Below are positions 34,271-43,423 of a stretch of DNA of 64,000 nt, in pieces. A program made the position numbers and the translations under genes. The DNA is from Thermoleophilia bacterium (GTDB taxonomy: Bacteria > Actinomycetota > Thermoleophilia > UBA2241): assembly GCA_041393415.1 (NCBI GenBank), contig JAWKKE010000001.1, positions 124,001 through 188,000 of the forward strand, read 5' to 3'. Below the pieces are notes generated by a model. The model ran no database searches, was not told the DNA's origin, and worked only from the letters and a program-made list of their open reading frames with translations. Numbering within the stretch: position 1 is the stretch's first letter; each line of letters starts with the position of its first letter.

Positions 34271-34849
34271 TCAACTTCCCCGCGTTGCCGCGAGAGAACC
34301 CCCCCGTTCTTTCGCGCCCGCGAGAGCGCCGAGATCAAGACTGCGCAACGAGACCTGTTTGACGCCGCCACCGAGCCACTGGGTGCCCACTTCGACGAAG
34401 CCGTAGTGGGCATGGAAGGCATCCGAAGCGGCGTTCCGCGGCACCAGGTCGATCTCGCAGACCACGCGCGGCAGGCCGGCGCTGCGGGCGCGAGCGATGA
34501 GCGCATCATAGAGGCGCGCCCCAACTCCCAGCCCTTGATACCGGCTGGCAACGACGATGCGATCGATATAGAGAAATGTCTCGTACCTGGCAGCGAACCA
34601 GCGGTAGTTGGCGCTTCCGTAGGCAGCTCCCTCGCGAAACGCGAGCGCGAACGCCAAGAGACCGTCCGCAGACTCAACCAGCCAATGCACATCCGCCGCG
34701 GCATGGAGACCCGCGAGCGTTGCGGCGTCGAGCGAACTCGTCACGTGCTGCCACTGACGGTTGAGCTCGAGAATGGCGTCGAGGTCGGCCGGCGTCGCCG
34801 CGCGCAGCTGCCCGGGCGGGCGCCGCACACCGTCTTCAACCACCGTCAT
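34271..34849 (-). CDS. GNAT-family N-acetyltransferase
   Basis: A 192-residue acetyltransferase: LRAATPADLDAILELNRQWQ at the start, the acetyl-CoA motif A in VVASRYQGLGVGARLYDAL, and DAFHAHYGFVEVGTQWLGGG at the end. The frame is open upstream, but ATG 34849 with GAGGG just before it gives the normal GNAT start. The acceptor is unknown. It is divergent from the DDAH-like gene, with a 91-bp shared promoter region. Confidence 0.85.
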   Translation of the reverse strand: MTVVEDGVRRPPGQLRAATPADLDAILELNRQWQHVTSSLDAATLAGLHAAADVHWLVESADGLLAFALAFREGAAYGSANYRWFAARYETFLYIDRIVVASRYQGLGVGARLYDALIARARSAGLPRVVCEIDLVPRNAASDAFHAHYGFVEVGTQWLGGGVKQVSLRSLDLGALAGAKERGGSLAATRGS

Positions 34850-34940
34850 CAGCCCTCGTCGTCTAAGGCAGTAGTTTATCATCTGACAACACACTAGACT
34901 GGCCGTCAGCATCCTGTCGTCGACCCAGCGAGCATCGCCC

Positions 34941-35723
34941 ATGAATCACCGTTTCACACGCGCCATCGTGCGCCCTCCGGCGCCGACCTTCGCCGACGGC
35001 TGCTCGACCGCCGATCTCGGTGCGCCGGACGTAGCGCTGGCGTTGCAGCAACATCAAGCCTATTGCGACGCTCTCGAACGGGCCGGTTGCGAGCTCACAG
35101 TGCTGCCGGCCCTCCATGCCTACCCAGACTCGACGTTCGTCGAAGACGCAGCCCTGATCCTCTCCGACCGCGGTGCCATCCTCACGCGACCGGGTGCGCA
35201 GAGCCGCGCGGGCGAAGTGGCGGCCATCCGCGCCACCATCACGGAGTTCTTCCCCGACGTGGCGGAGATCGTGGCCCCGGGCACGCTCGACGCCGGTGAT
35301 GTCTGCGAAGCCGCGACGCACGTCTTCATCGGCCTCTCGCGACGCACCAACGAAGAGGGCGCGCGCCAACTCGCCGCCTGGCTGGCGAACCACGGCTACA
35401 CCTCAAGCACCGTCGATGTCCGCGGCATCCCCGAGATCCTGCATCTGAAGAGCGGCATGTGCTGCCTCGGCGGCAACCGCCTCACAGCTATTTCCGCACT
35501 CGCCGACCACCCTGCCTTCGCAGATTACGAGGTCATCTCCGTCGACGAGGAAGAGGCGTACGCGGCGAACTGCCTGCAAGTGAACGACGTCGTGCTCGTT
35601 CCCGCCGGCTTCCCCAAGATCGCCGCCAAACTCCGCAACAAGGGTTACACGCTCGAGGTCATCGCGATGAGCGAGTACCGCAAGATGGACGGCGCGCTCA
35701 CCTGTCTTTCGCTGCGCTTCTAG
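34941..35723 (+). CDS. Dimethylarginine dimethylaminohydrolase-like amidinotransferase-fold enzyme
   Basis: A 260-residue guanidine-modifying enzyme of the DDAH/arginine deiminase superfamily. The triad is visible: Glu in DSTFVEDAALIL, His in PEILHLKSGMCCLGGNR, and the nucleophilic Cys near the C-terminus in MDGALTCLSLRF. DDAH hydrolyses methylarginines to citrulline and methylamines; bacterial homologues may act on arginine or other guanidines. RNKGYTLEVIAMSEYRKMDG is a strongly conserved DDAH block. The ribosome-binding site of ATG 34941 is weak. Its stop overlaps that of the next, convergent gene by 3-4 bp. Confidence 0.9.
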   Translation: MNHRFTRAIVRPPAPTFADGCSTADLGAPDVALALQQHQAYCDALERAGCELTVLPALHAYPDSTFVEDAALILSDRGAILTRPGAQSRAGEVAAIRATITEFFPDVAEIVAPGTLDAGDVCEAATHVFIGLSRRTNEEGARQLAAWLANHGYTSSTVDVRGIPEILHLKSGMCCLGGNRLTAISALADHPAFADYEVISVDEEEAYAANCLQVNDVVLVPAGFPKIAAKLRNKGYTLEVIAMSEYRKMDGALTCLSLRF

Positions 35724-36178
35724 GCGCGAGGCACCATGCCGTCGAGGATGGTCGCCGCCTCGCGCACGGCGCGCAGGCATACCGTCCGAAAGAGCTGCTG
35801 CTCCTCCGCTTGAGCCCAGCCCTCGTCCGTCCTCAGGTCGCAGCCGAGGACGGCGGGGCAATCAAGAGCCCCGAGGCGGCGCGCAAACTCGGCGCTGAAA
35901 TCGCTCACGGGATCGGCCAGCCGCGCGCGCTCCTCCCGTGTAGCACAGCCGTCATGACACATGGAGAGACCGAGCACCATGACGCCGCCGGTGACCGCGC
36001 CACATGTGCCGGCGAGTCGCATCCCCGCGGCGAATCCGGCGGCCACCCGCATGGCCTGGCCGCTTTCGATGCCGACGCTCGGCGCGTAGGCGAGGAGCAC
36101 CGCCTGGGCGCACGAGTACCCGCGCGCGAAGAACTCGACGGCATCGTCCACCCGGTTGGTCACTCCTCCGTGTTCCAC
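35720..36178 (-). CDS. C_GCAxxG_C_C family redox-type protein
   Basis: A 152-residue protein with the cysteine pattern that names this family: YSCAQAVLLAYAP, GTCGAVTGGVMVLGL, then CHDGC and LDCPAVLGCDLRT, and a final VCLRAVREAA. Members are small cytoplasmic or exported proteins of anaerobes, often suspected to take part in electron transfer or metal handling; none has a firm function. Several starts are possible (GTG 36178, or two GTGs five and ten codons later, near GGAGGA). Its 5' end overlaps the 3' end of the HTH_42 gene, which suggests coupling. Confidence 0.82.
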   Translation of the reverse strand: MEHGGVTNRVDDAVEFFARGYSCAQAVLLAYAPSVGIESGQAMRVAAGFAAGMRLAGTCGAVTGGVMVLGLSMCHDGCATREERARLADPVSDFSAEFARRLGALDCPAVLGCDLRTDEGWAQAEEQQLFRTVCLRAVREAATILDGMVPRA

Positions 36179-37317
36179 CGCGCAATCTCCTTCCCATCGA
36201 ATGTGGTGAGCTTCACAGCGGAGACGCCGGCATAGGCGGCGTAGCGCCGTGCCTCACCGACGAGCGCCTCGCGGCGTTCCTCGTCAAGCCGTTGCTTCAG
36301 GTCGACCTCGATGCCCAGGACCCCCCTGGCCGTGCGGCGCCGCCAGTAGCCGGCGAGTCGACCACCGAGCATCACCACGAGGGCAGAGAACGAAGGCGTC
36401 GCCGCCGGCGTGGACCCGGCCGTCACGAGAACGTGCTTCGATTCAGTGTAGCCCATGATGTACTCGTCATAGCTATGCAGCAGCCTGACCGCCGACGCCG
36501 GGGATGAGGCAGGTGCCGATCCAGCCAGGACCGCCTGGTGCGACCAGTACACTCCGTCGGCGAAGACGTCCCGCTGCAGATGAAGGCGCGCCGCCTCGCG
36601 TCCCCGGCGCGCCTCCGCAAGCGTCAGAGAGGCCCAGCCGGCGAAGTCCCTGTCGGTGGCTGGGCCGTGACTCCGGAAGTAGCGGCCCGCCAGCTCGGCC
36701 AGCGCCTCATCACGGTCCAGCGGGTGCGCCTCAGGGACCCGCGTCGCCAGCGCAACGTAGGTGTGCTGCGCGCCGCGCGGCGGCCCGCTGCAGAGTCGCG
36801 CGTCAAGCTCGGCGTACATGAGAACGTACGGCAAGCGCTGGCCCTCACAGGCAATGCCGGCCGCAGTCAGCGCCGCCGCCAACTCGCGGCGCGTGAGCGC
36901 GACATTCCCTTCGAGAGCGCCGGAGATCACGTCGGCGGCACGTGCCAGAGTACGCTCGTCCAGATCGAGCTGGCGCATGCGATGAGCAGTGCGCGCCGCG
37001 ACACGCACCGCCGTCGCCGTCAGCAGCCAATGAATGTCTGCCGGGAGGACGAAATGCCACGTCGGACGCAGCAGATGCGTGCGCAAGATATGTCCGGCCG
37101 CGTACGTCCTGTCGAGGTCGGCCTCGGTCGCAATGTGCGTGCGTTGTGCGATTGCCCACTTCGCGGGACCGAAGTCCTGTGCCTGTACGGCAGCCAGCCA
37201 GCCGACAACCTCCTGCGGCGATGAACACGGTTCGCCGCTGAGGCGAAGAGCAACGAGGCGACGCGCGGCGATCTCTCGACGCGCAGGCTCATCCAGGTAG
37301 TCCTTACGCACGACCAT
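36160..37317 (-). CDS. Winged-helix DNA-binding protein, HTH_42
   Basis: A 385-residue paralogue of the HTH_42 protein at 19431. Family marks include EIAARRLVALRLSGEPCSSP, VVGWLAAVQAQDFGPAKWAI (the LQAQ-type motif), ILRTHLLRPTWHFVLPADI, RLPYVLMYAELDARLCSGP and RLLHSYDEYIMGYT. HLLRPTWHFV is the usual hallmark of the actinobacterial subgroup. Function is unknown; DNA glycosylase-like activity, as in AlkZ, is conceivable. ATG 37317 is preceded by GGGGTGA. It overlaps the C_GCAxxG_C_C gene downstream by 19 bp. Confidence 0.85.
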   Translation of the reverse strand: MVVRKDYLDEPARREIAARRLVALRLSGEPCSSPQEVVGWLAAVQAQDFGPAKWAIAQRTHIATEADLDRTYAAGHILRTHLLRPTWHFVLPADIHWLLTATAVRVAARTAHRMRQLDLDERTLARAADVISGALEGNVALTRRELAAALTAAGIACEGQRLPYVLMYAELDARLCSGPPRGAQHTYVALATRVPEAHPLDRDEALAELAGRYFRSHGPATDRDFAGWASLTLAEARRGREAARLHLQRDVFADGVYWSHQAVLAGSAPASSPASAVRLLHSYDEYIMGYTESKHVLVTAGSTPAATPSFSALVVMLGGRLAGYWRRRTARGVLGIEVDLKQRLDEERREALVGEARRYAAYAGVSAVKLTTFDGKEIARWNTEE

Positions 37318-37339
37318 TGCTCACCCCGAACAGCGTCGA

Positions 37340-38965
37340 CTACAAGCGTAGTTCGTCCTGGCAGCCCATGCCGCTGGCAACGACGCGATTGCCCCCCTCT
37401 TCGTGCGCCTGCCGTAGCGCCTGCTGAGCAGGTTCGAGCAGATCGTTGAGGTGCTCGCCGCGGACACACTCGGTGCCGGCCCACCCCACGCTTGCGGTCA
37501 CCGTCACCGCCTGATCGTCCCTGTAGATCAGGAAGCTCTCCACAGCTTGGCGCAGCTTCTCCGCAGTGCGCTCCGCCTCCTCACAAGAGGCGTGTGGCAT
37601 GAGGATCACAAACGTGGCACCGTAACGACCGACCACGTCGAACGAGCGTGTTGTGCGCCGGCAGACCCGCGCCGCGGCGCGCAGCACGTCGTCGCCGAGA
37701 GTCGCTCCGAAGACGTCGTTGACCAAGCCGAAGTGGTCGAGATCGAGGCAGATGACCCAAATGGAAAACCCCTGCCGGCGTGCGCGCGCAAGCTCGTTCT
37801 CGGCCGCCTCGAGAAAGGCGCCCCGAGTAAGAAACTCGGTGAGGCGATCGGTGGTGGAAAGTCGTTCCACTTGCTGGCGAAGCTCATGGTTCTCGGTCAT
37901 GTCGTGCAGGAGGAGCGAGCGGCCCAGCAGGCGTCCGGTGCGGCTACGTACGTCGGTTAGCGTGAGCGTGAAGTGACGGATCTCGAGACCATCGGCCCGC
38001 TCCGCGGCGTCACCGAGGACCGACATCGAGAGATCGGCGAGCACGCTCTCCTTCACCGACTCGCCCGCCGGCACCTCGCTGATGCTGCGCAGGATCCCGG
38101 GGTGAAAGGCGAGGACCTCCGCGATGGGGCGCCCTACAACGGCCATATCGAGGTCCGGAAAGAGCCGCCGAGCCGGCGGATTGAAGTCCACAACCCGGTC
38201 TTGCACATCGAGGACGATGACGCCATCGCTGAGGCCCTCGACGACGCTCCAGCGCGCGATGGGGGCAATGTCCCATAGACGGTAGCGGAAGAGCACATAC
38301 GCCATGATGGCGCCGGAGACGCTGATGATCGCCGTCGTCGGGTTGAACCCGTGAGCCGGCGTGATCCCGAAGATGAAGAGCGTTCCCGCAAGGAGCGGCA
38401 GGACGCCAGCGAGGACGAGGAGCACGTACTGCAGGCGGCGCGCAGAGGACGTCTCGCGCACCGCGGCACGCACCAGGATGACGACGATGGCGCAGAAGAG
38501 CACGTAGATCCCGGGCATGATGACTCCGGCCCAGTACCAACCGTAGTCCGGGATGAGCATCGACGGAGTGACCGAGGTGTCGAGACTCGGAGTGCCTCGG
38601 TAGGCGCCACCCGGATTGGTCGCGATGACGGCAATGGAGAGCACGACGTAGGCGACGACGGCAAAGTGCACCGCGCGCGGAAGGGGCTTCAGTCCGGCAA
38701 AGCGACGAACGACCTCAAGCCACACCACCGGCAGCGTGACGACACCGACGAACTGGAAGTTGGCCCACGAGACCTTTGCCCCCAGGTCGGGGCTCGCGAT
38801 CTCGAAGATGTAGCCGAACGTCCAGATCAGGATGGCGAGCAGCGTTGCCGCGAACCACGGCGCAATAGGATCCGAGCGGCTGAACCACGTGATGACGAGA
38901 AGACCGCCGAGAACCGCCAGCGAGACGAACAACGGAGCGACGTAGAGAGCCGTCTCGGGACTCAC
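37340..38965 (-). CDS. 7TM-PAS protein with degenerate GGDEF domain
   Basis: About 541 residues. Seven transmembrane helices of the HisKA_7TM type (about residues 5-225, with WANFQFVGVVTLPVVWLEVV) are followed by a PAS-like region (GLSDGVIVLDVQDRVVDFNP), a short coiled helix and a GGDEF-fold domain. The signature GGDEF is replaced by GATFV (RYGATFVILMP), so cyclase activity is very unlikely. The RxxD product-binding site is kept (RSFD, five residues upstream), so it may be a cyclic-di-GMP receptor. The GTG at 38965 has GAGGAG upstream, at a somewhat long distance; ATG 38998 lacks a site. Confidence 0.85.
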   Translation of the reverse strand: MSPETALYVAPLFVSLAVLGGLLVITWFSRSDPIAPWFAATLLAILIWTFGYIFEIASPDLGAKVSWANFQFVGVVTLPVVWLEVVRRFAGLKPLPRAVHFAVVAYVVLSIAVIATNPGGAYRGTPSLDTSVTPSMLIPDYGWYWAGVIMPGIYVLFCAIVVILVRAAVRETSSARRLQYVLLVLAGVLPLLAGTLFIFGITPAHGFNPTTAIISVSGAIMAYVLFRYRLWDIAPIARWSVVEGLSDGVIVLDVQDRVVDFNPPARRLFPDLDMAVVGRPIAEVLAFHPGILRSISEVPAGESVKESVLADLSMSVLGDAAERADGLEIRHFTLTLTDVRSRTGRLLGRSLLLHDMTENHELRQQVERLSTTDRLTEFLTRGAFLEAAENELARARRQGFSIWVICLDLDHFGLVNDVFGATLGDDVLRAAARVCRRTTRSFDVVGRYGATFVILMPHASCEEAERTAEKLRQAVESFLIYRDDQAVTVTASVGWAGTECVRGEHLNDLLEPAQQALRQAHEEGGNRVVASGMGCQDELRL

Positions 38966-39146
38966 CTGCGCATCACACTCCTCATCACCGGCGTGCATTC
39001 AACATGGGGCATCACGCTAGCGCATATCTCGGCAACACACAGACAGATCTTGACGTTTGCAGCGCGCCTGCAAAGCCACAACTACTCATTTGCGGACAAG
39101 CCGCGATATCAAACCGATGGATGAAGGACACCCATCGCCACGGCGA

Positions 39147-39611
39147 TTAGCACTTGTACCCGCGCCGCACAACACTCACACCGCGGGACGCGCGACGAAA
39201 GACGCGCGTCGTGGCGCCTTTCGCGGCCCAGGAGATGCGCCGACTGCGGCTGCCGAGAAGGTCGCCGACGATGGCGGCGCGCGCGACTCGGCCGCAGGCG
39301 CCGCGACGATCGATCTCCGCAGGCTGCAGAGACATGGCCTCCGCGAAAGCCATGAGGGCGTGCGCTTCCGCGCCGCTGCCGTCGCCGACAAGGGCAAGCG
39401 CGGCGGCGAGCTCCCAACCAGATACGGCGGCCGCGCCGACGTCGGCGGCGCCGAGCCCACTGGGCTCCGCAATCGCCACGAGAGACTCCCACACCTCGGC
39501 AACCGGCGCCGACGACAGGGCCGCCGCAGCGGCCGCCTTCACCATATCGGCGCGCGCCGCAGACTTCTGCGCGTCGCGCACGCTCTCGCCATCGCTCGCC
39601 AGCATCGTCAT
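39147..39611 (-). CDS. Hypothetical Ala-rich protein
   Basis: A possible 154-residue protein starting at ATG 39611 with GGGGGCGGCGGG upstream. The first two thirds are Ala-rich and amphipathic (DMVKAAAAAALSSAPVAEVW, SGWELAAALALVGDGSGAEA), and the end is strongly basic (RRISWAAKGATTRVFRR). It follows the HD-GYP gene by 41 bp on the same strand. I recognise no family. Competing frames on the opposite strand make it uncertain. Confidence 0.45.
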   Translation of the reverse strand: MTMLASDGESVRDAQKSAARADMVKAAAAAALSSAPVAEVWESLVAIAEPSGLGAADVGAAAVSGWELAAALALVGDGSGAEAHALMAFAEAMSLQPAEIDRRGACGRVARAAIVGDLLGSRSRRISWAAKGATTRVFRRASRGVSVVRRGYKC

Positions 39612-39652
39612 CCCGCCGCCCCCAATCTCTGTCGTTGGACGCACGTTCACAA

Positions 39653-40912
39653 TCAGCACACTGGTGTCGCCAACACGGCGTCGCGCGCAGCCAGCGCCAT
39701 CTCCTGGGCCGAGTCGACCGCGCAGCTCACATCTTCCACGACGTCGCCAAGAACGTCGACGACCACTGGATCGATGTGACCCTGAACGACCATCTCGTTC
39801 ATAGCGCGCAAGACGCCGCGCCGATCCAGACCCTCGCGGTACGGACGATCTTCGGTCAGAGCCGTGAAGATGTCGGCCACGGCGATGACGCGCGTCTCCA
39901 AGCCCAGGTCCGCGGCCGCCAATCTGTCCGGGTAGCCGCTGCCATCCATTCGCTCGTGATGGTGAGTGACCCAATCCGCAACTCTCAGCAACTCGGGAAT
40001 CGTGCGCAGGATGCGACCGCTGTGGTACGAGTGTGCGTCGACGACCTGCCGCTCGGTGACAGTAAGTGGTCCCGGCTTCTCAAGGATCTCCTTGGGCACG
40101 CCCAGTTTCCCGAGATCGTGCAGCAAACCGGCGACCCGCAGCTCGTGACGCGTCGCCGGCGACACCCCGAGCTGCCCGGCGAGGACGTCGGTCACGGCCG
40201 CCGTAGCACACGAATGTGTCGCCGTGAAGTGGCTGCGGAAGTCGACGATATGGGCGAGCATGCTTGCGAAAGCCTCCGCGTCGATCTCCATCGCAGCACC
40301 GACGGGCAAGTCGCACCCATGGCCCGGCTCCAGCGGAGTGACGCCCTCGGCGAGACCGAACCAGAATGAATCGCTGCGCGCTACCGCGACGAAGGCAGCC
40401 ACGACCTCGGGGTGAAAACGCTCGCCCTCGGCGGCACGAATCGCACAGACGATAGCGGTGCGCTGCGCCAGCGGATCCCGCCCCACGCGGAACAGCACGG
40501 CGACACGATCCGCGAGATAGACGAGTGCCGCTTCGCGCGGCACTGGCTCGCTTTCGTACTCAGCACCGCGGCCGAACTCCCAGTCGAGGTGATGATGCTG
40601 AACAATCGGCGCGACCTCGGCAAACGGGTCGAACTCGCGCAAGAGTCTGTACCCCGACTCGGCGTGCTCGAGGAGGTGGCGATCGAAGTCCAGCGCACGT
40701 AGCCGCTCGCCGAGCGAGAAGGCGCCGATGTCGTGCAGTGCCGCGGCGAGCACTGCCCGCCCCAGGATGTCGGCATCGAGGCCCATGGCCCGTCCGATCT
40801 GCTCGGTCAAGTACGCCGTGCGGCGGTGGTGGTCGACGACGGCGGGGCTCACGAGGTCCGCTGCGTCGGTGACACAGCGACTCAGATCGAGCAAGCAGGT
40901 TGTGATTCTCAA
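39653..40912 (-). CDS. Tandem HD / HD-GYP phosphodiesterase
   Basis: A 419-residue soluble protein with two HD modules. The first (about 25-150) has VDHHRRTAYLTEQIG, ALHDIGAFSLGERL, and VQHHHLDWEFGRG but no GYP. The second (about 230-400) is a complete HD-GYP domain: LLHDLGKLGVPKEIL, THHHERMDGSGYPDRL and VADIFTALTEDRPY. The HD-GYP part should hydrolyse cyclic di-GMP to GMP; the first HD may be regulatory or act on another nucleotide. No sensor domain is seen. TTG 40912 is chosen because GAGGAGG lies five bases upstream. It is followed by a small hypothetical gene. Confidence 0.9.
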   Translation of the reverse strand: MRITTCLLDLSRCVTDAADLVSPAVVDHHRRTAYLTEQIGRAMGLDADILGRAVLAAALHDIGAFSLGERLRALDFDRHLLEHAESGYRLLREFDPFAEVAPIVQHHHLDWEFGRGAEYESEPVPREAALVYLADRVAVLFRVGRDPLAQRTAIVCAIRAAEGERFHPEVVAAFVAVARSDSFWFGLAEGVTPLEPGHGCDLPVGAAMEIDAEAFASMLAHIVDFRSHFTATHSCATAAVTDVLAGQLGVSPATRHELRVAGLLHDLGKLGVPKEILEKPGPLTVTERQVVDAHSYHSGRILRTIPELLRVADWVTHHHERMDGSGYPDRLAAADLGLETRVIAVADIFTALTEDRPYREGLDRRGVLRAMNEMVVQGHIDPVVVDVLGDVVEDVSCAVDSAQEMALAARDAVLATPVC

Positions 40913-41060
40913 GAAGCCTCCTCAACACCGGCCACGACGTTCGCGAGCACTCGCCAGGTGTATCGGCAGGCGCGAGGCTGGGCTGCGTCGACCATCTGTC
41001 TAGTTTGACGACGGTCACGCGATCCGGGCCGGCGGACGAACACCGACCAGAGCCGCGCAC

Positions 41061-42491
41061 CTACGTCCAGACAGGGTCAATCGGCACACAGCGCTCCACG
41101 CCGGACTCAACTGTCTCCGCAGCGAGAAGACAGAGGTCCTCACGCCACAGATCGGCGTAGAACTGCACACCCGTCGGCTGACCGTCGGCGACGGCCATGG
41201 GCAGCGCGACGGCCGGCAGGCCCAAGACGTTGGCCGGCAGAATGAATCGCGTCGTCGCGAGCGTCAACGCGACTCCCGTCTCCGGATCGAGATCGGCGTC
41301 CACCGGCCAGGGGAGCTGAGTCCACGTGGGGCCAACGACAACCGGGTAGCGCACGAGGAACTCCGACCACAGACGCATCAGCGAGGAACGCCGCGCATGC
41401 AGCGCGCTGTTGTCCACCTCTCGCCCTTCGGCCAGCGCACACAGTCTGATCATGTGTCGGTACACGGGGGGCGAAACGACCATACTCAGACCGGGCAGCA
41501 TCTCCGCGAAATCGATCAGGGCAAGATCAAGCCACGTGTCGTTGACGAGGTCGAGCTCCGGGGGCTCCGCCAGCTCGACCTCCCAGCCGGCGCGCGCCAG
41601 AAGCTGCCCGGCGCGCTGAATGGCACCCTGAGTCGCGGCCGGCAGCTCGACGCCGGGAATAGAGAGGACAAGAGCCGCTCGCGGCACCGCCGGAGGCGGT
41701 CCTTCGAGCGGCGCGTCGACTGAGCGAGGGTCGCGCACGTGCCGCCCTGCAAGCGTTGCCAGACCAACCCGCAAATCGGCGACCGATCTGGCCATCGGCC
41801 CTTCCACGGCCATCGCCTGCAGGGCAAAGCCAAAGTCGAGCGGCGGAATGGATCCCGCACGCGGGATGCGGCCCACCGTCGGCTTGAGCGCCGCGATGCC
41901 GCAGCAGTAAGCCGGATTGCGCACTGAACCGGCGAGATCGTTACCGAGCCCGAATGGCGTCATGCCGGTCGCCAGCGCGGCGGCATCGCCGCCGCTCGAG
42001 CCGCCGGGCGTCACACCCGGGTTCCACGGGTTGCGCGTGCGTCCCCGCAACGGATTGGCGGTATCGAGACGCAACCCGTACTCGGAGAGGTTCGTGCGCC
42101 CAATGACGATCGCCCCCGCAGCCTTCATGCGCTCCACAACAGGGGCGTCGCGCCAAGGCAACGAGTCGCGGAGCGCGGGAATGCCGTGCGTCGTCGGCGT
42201 GCCCTTGCAGTCAAGGTTCTCTTTGACCGTGATGGGCACGCCGTGGAAGGGCCCGAGATCCGCACGGAGTGCGCTCGAGGACACGCCGCGGTCGGCGGCG
42301 TCGGCCGCGGCAAGCGCCTCCTGGCGCAGCACAACGGTGAGCGCATTGATGCGGCCGTTGACCTCGTCGATACGCGCGAGATGAGCCGCAACCACCTCGC
42401 GGCTCGAGACCTCGCGCGCCGCGATCAACGCCGCCAACTCGGTTGCCGAGCGCTCCCAGAGCCTAATGTCGGGTGAGTTCACAAGGAGCAT
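41061..42491 (-). CDS. Amidase-signature-family hydrolase
   Basis: A 476-residue serine amidase with the Ser-cis-Ser-Lys triad: Lys in VPITVKENLDCKG, cis-Ser in TPGGSSGGDAAALATGM, and the nucleophilic Ser in NDLAGSVRNPAYCCG. It cleaves carboxylic amides; GatA-like signatures are not specific, and no gatB or gatC adjoins, so it is more likely a catabolic amidase. ATG 42491 fits homologues best; GTG 42542 has a better ribosome-binding site (AGAGGGG) and would add 17 basic residues. It is monocistronic. Confidence 0.9.
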   Translation of the reverse strand: MLLVNSPDIRLWERSATELAALIAAREVSSREVVAAHLARIDEVNGRINALTVVLRQEALAAADAADRGVSSSALRADLGPFHGVPITVKENLDCKGTPTTHGIPALRDSLPWRDAPVVERMKAAGAIVIGRTNLSEYGLRLDTANPLRGRTRNPWNPGVTPGGSSGGDAAALATGMTPFGLGNDLAGSVRNPAYCCGIAALKPTVGRIPRAGSIPPLDFGFALQAMAVEGPMARSVADLRVGLATLAGRHVRDPRSVDAPLEGPPPAVPRAALVLSIPGVELPAATQGAIQRAGQLLARAGWEVELAEPPELDLVNDTWLDLALIDFAEMLPGLSMVVSPPVYRHMIRLCALAEGREVDNSALHARRSSLMRLWSEFLVRYPVVVGPTWTQLPWPVDADLDPETGVALTLATTRFILPANVLGLPAVALPMAVADGQPTGVQFYADLWREDLCLLAAETVESGVERCVPIDPVWT

Positions 42492-42604
42492 CTTACGCGG
42501 CTTGCGGCCGCCCCGGTGAGCGCCGGTGAATCGGCCGGCCACTCCGTCCCCTCTCGTCTCGACGCGCTCTCTCGCCCGCTATGTACTGCTTGCCGCCGCA
42601 CCGC

Positions 42605-43105
42605 TCACTCACCCGCAAAGGCACGTTCAAGCGCGGCGATGTCGAGCTTCTTCATCGGCATCATGGCCGTGGTCACTCTCGCCACTCTGTCGGCGTCGGA
42701 ATCGGTCATCATGCGATCGAGCGCGGCCGGCACAACCTGCCAAGAGACGCCGAACCTGTCCTTGAGCCATCCGCACTGCTGAGCCGCCGGGTCGCCATCC
42801 GCGCCGAGCTTCTCCCAGTAGTGGTCGATCTCGTCCTGAGTCTCGCAGAAGATCATCAGCGAGATCGCCTCACTGAAGGTGAACAACGGCCCGCCGTTGA
42901 GAGCCGTGAACCGCTGCCCGTCGAGCTCGAACTCGACCACCATCACCGATCCCGGCCGTCTCCTGTGGTATTCCTGGCCCGCCTCGCTGTAGCGCGTCAC
43001 GGCGGTAAGGCGCGAATTCGGGAAGATGCTTGTGTAGAGCCGGGCCGCTTCTTCAGCCTGGCCGTCGAACCAAAGACAGGGAGCGATTCTTGCGTAGACA
43101 GCCAC
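42605..43105 (-). CDS. PhnB-like VOC-fold protein
   Basis: A 166-residue member of the 3-demethylubiquinone-9-methyltransferase-like/PhnB branch of the vicinal oxygen chelate superfamily: YARIAPCLWFDGQAEEAARL, FPNSRLTAVTRY, VVEFELDGQRFTALNGGP, FTFSEAISLMIFCETQDEID, and CGWLKDRFGVSWQVVP. Despite the old name, such proteins are not methyltransferases; their function is unknown. GTG 43105 has AAGGAGG upstream. Confidence 0.88.
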   Translation of the reverse strand: MAVYARIAPCLWFDGQAEEAARLYTSIFPNSRLTAVTRYSEAGQEYHRRRPGSVMVVEFELDGQRFTALNGGPLFTFSEAISLMIFCETQDEIDHYWEKLGADGDPAAQQCGWLKDRFGVSWQVVPAALDRMMTDSDADRVARVTTAMMPMKKLDIAALERAFAGE

Positions 43106-43423
43106 ACCGGCCTCCTTCAGGACGCTTGACCGTGCCCACACGATTCCCCGCCGGGATCAGATAAACGCTTCCTTCGTAGTCGCCGCTTAGTCACCACGGA
43201 GAGCGTGCGCGCACAGCTCGGCGAAACGTCACTCGAGCGCGGGCCCACGATCATCACCCATTCACTCATGTTGCTTGAACATGGTTAATGCTCTGATTCC
43301 CTAGACGACTGCACATACACCGAGTACAGCGATCACTGTTGCGGAACCATACTCATGCGTCACGACTACTGACCGAGGAGCGCAACCAACCACCGCATCA
43401 AACACGCCGGACCCGGACTCTAC
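43106..43423. other. Intergenic stretch with a 17-bp palindrome
   Basis: No supported gene. CATGTT-GCTTG-AACATG (43267-43283) is a perfect dyad and may be a regulator binding site or chance. Codons just before the small frame at 43424 also read as protein but have no start codon. Confidence 0.4.

Noticed and set aside
43267..43283. LexA (SOS) box
   Set aside because: The dyad CATGTT-N5-AACATG has the opposite polarity to the GAAC-N4-GTTC type boxes and no SOS gene follows.
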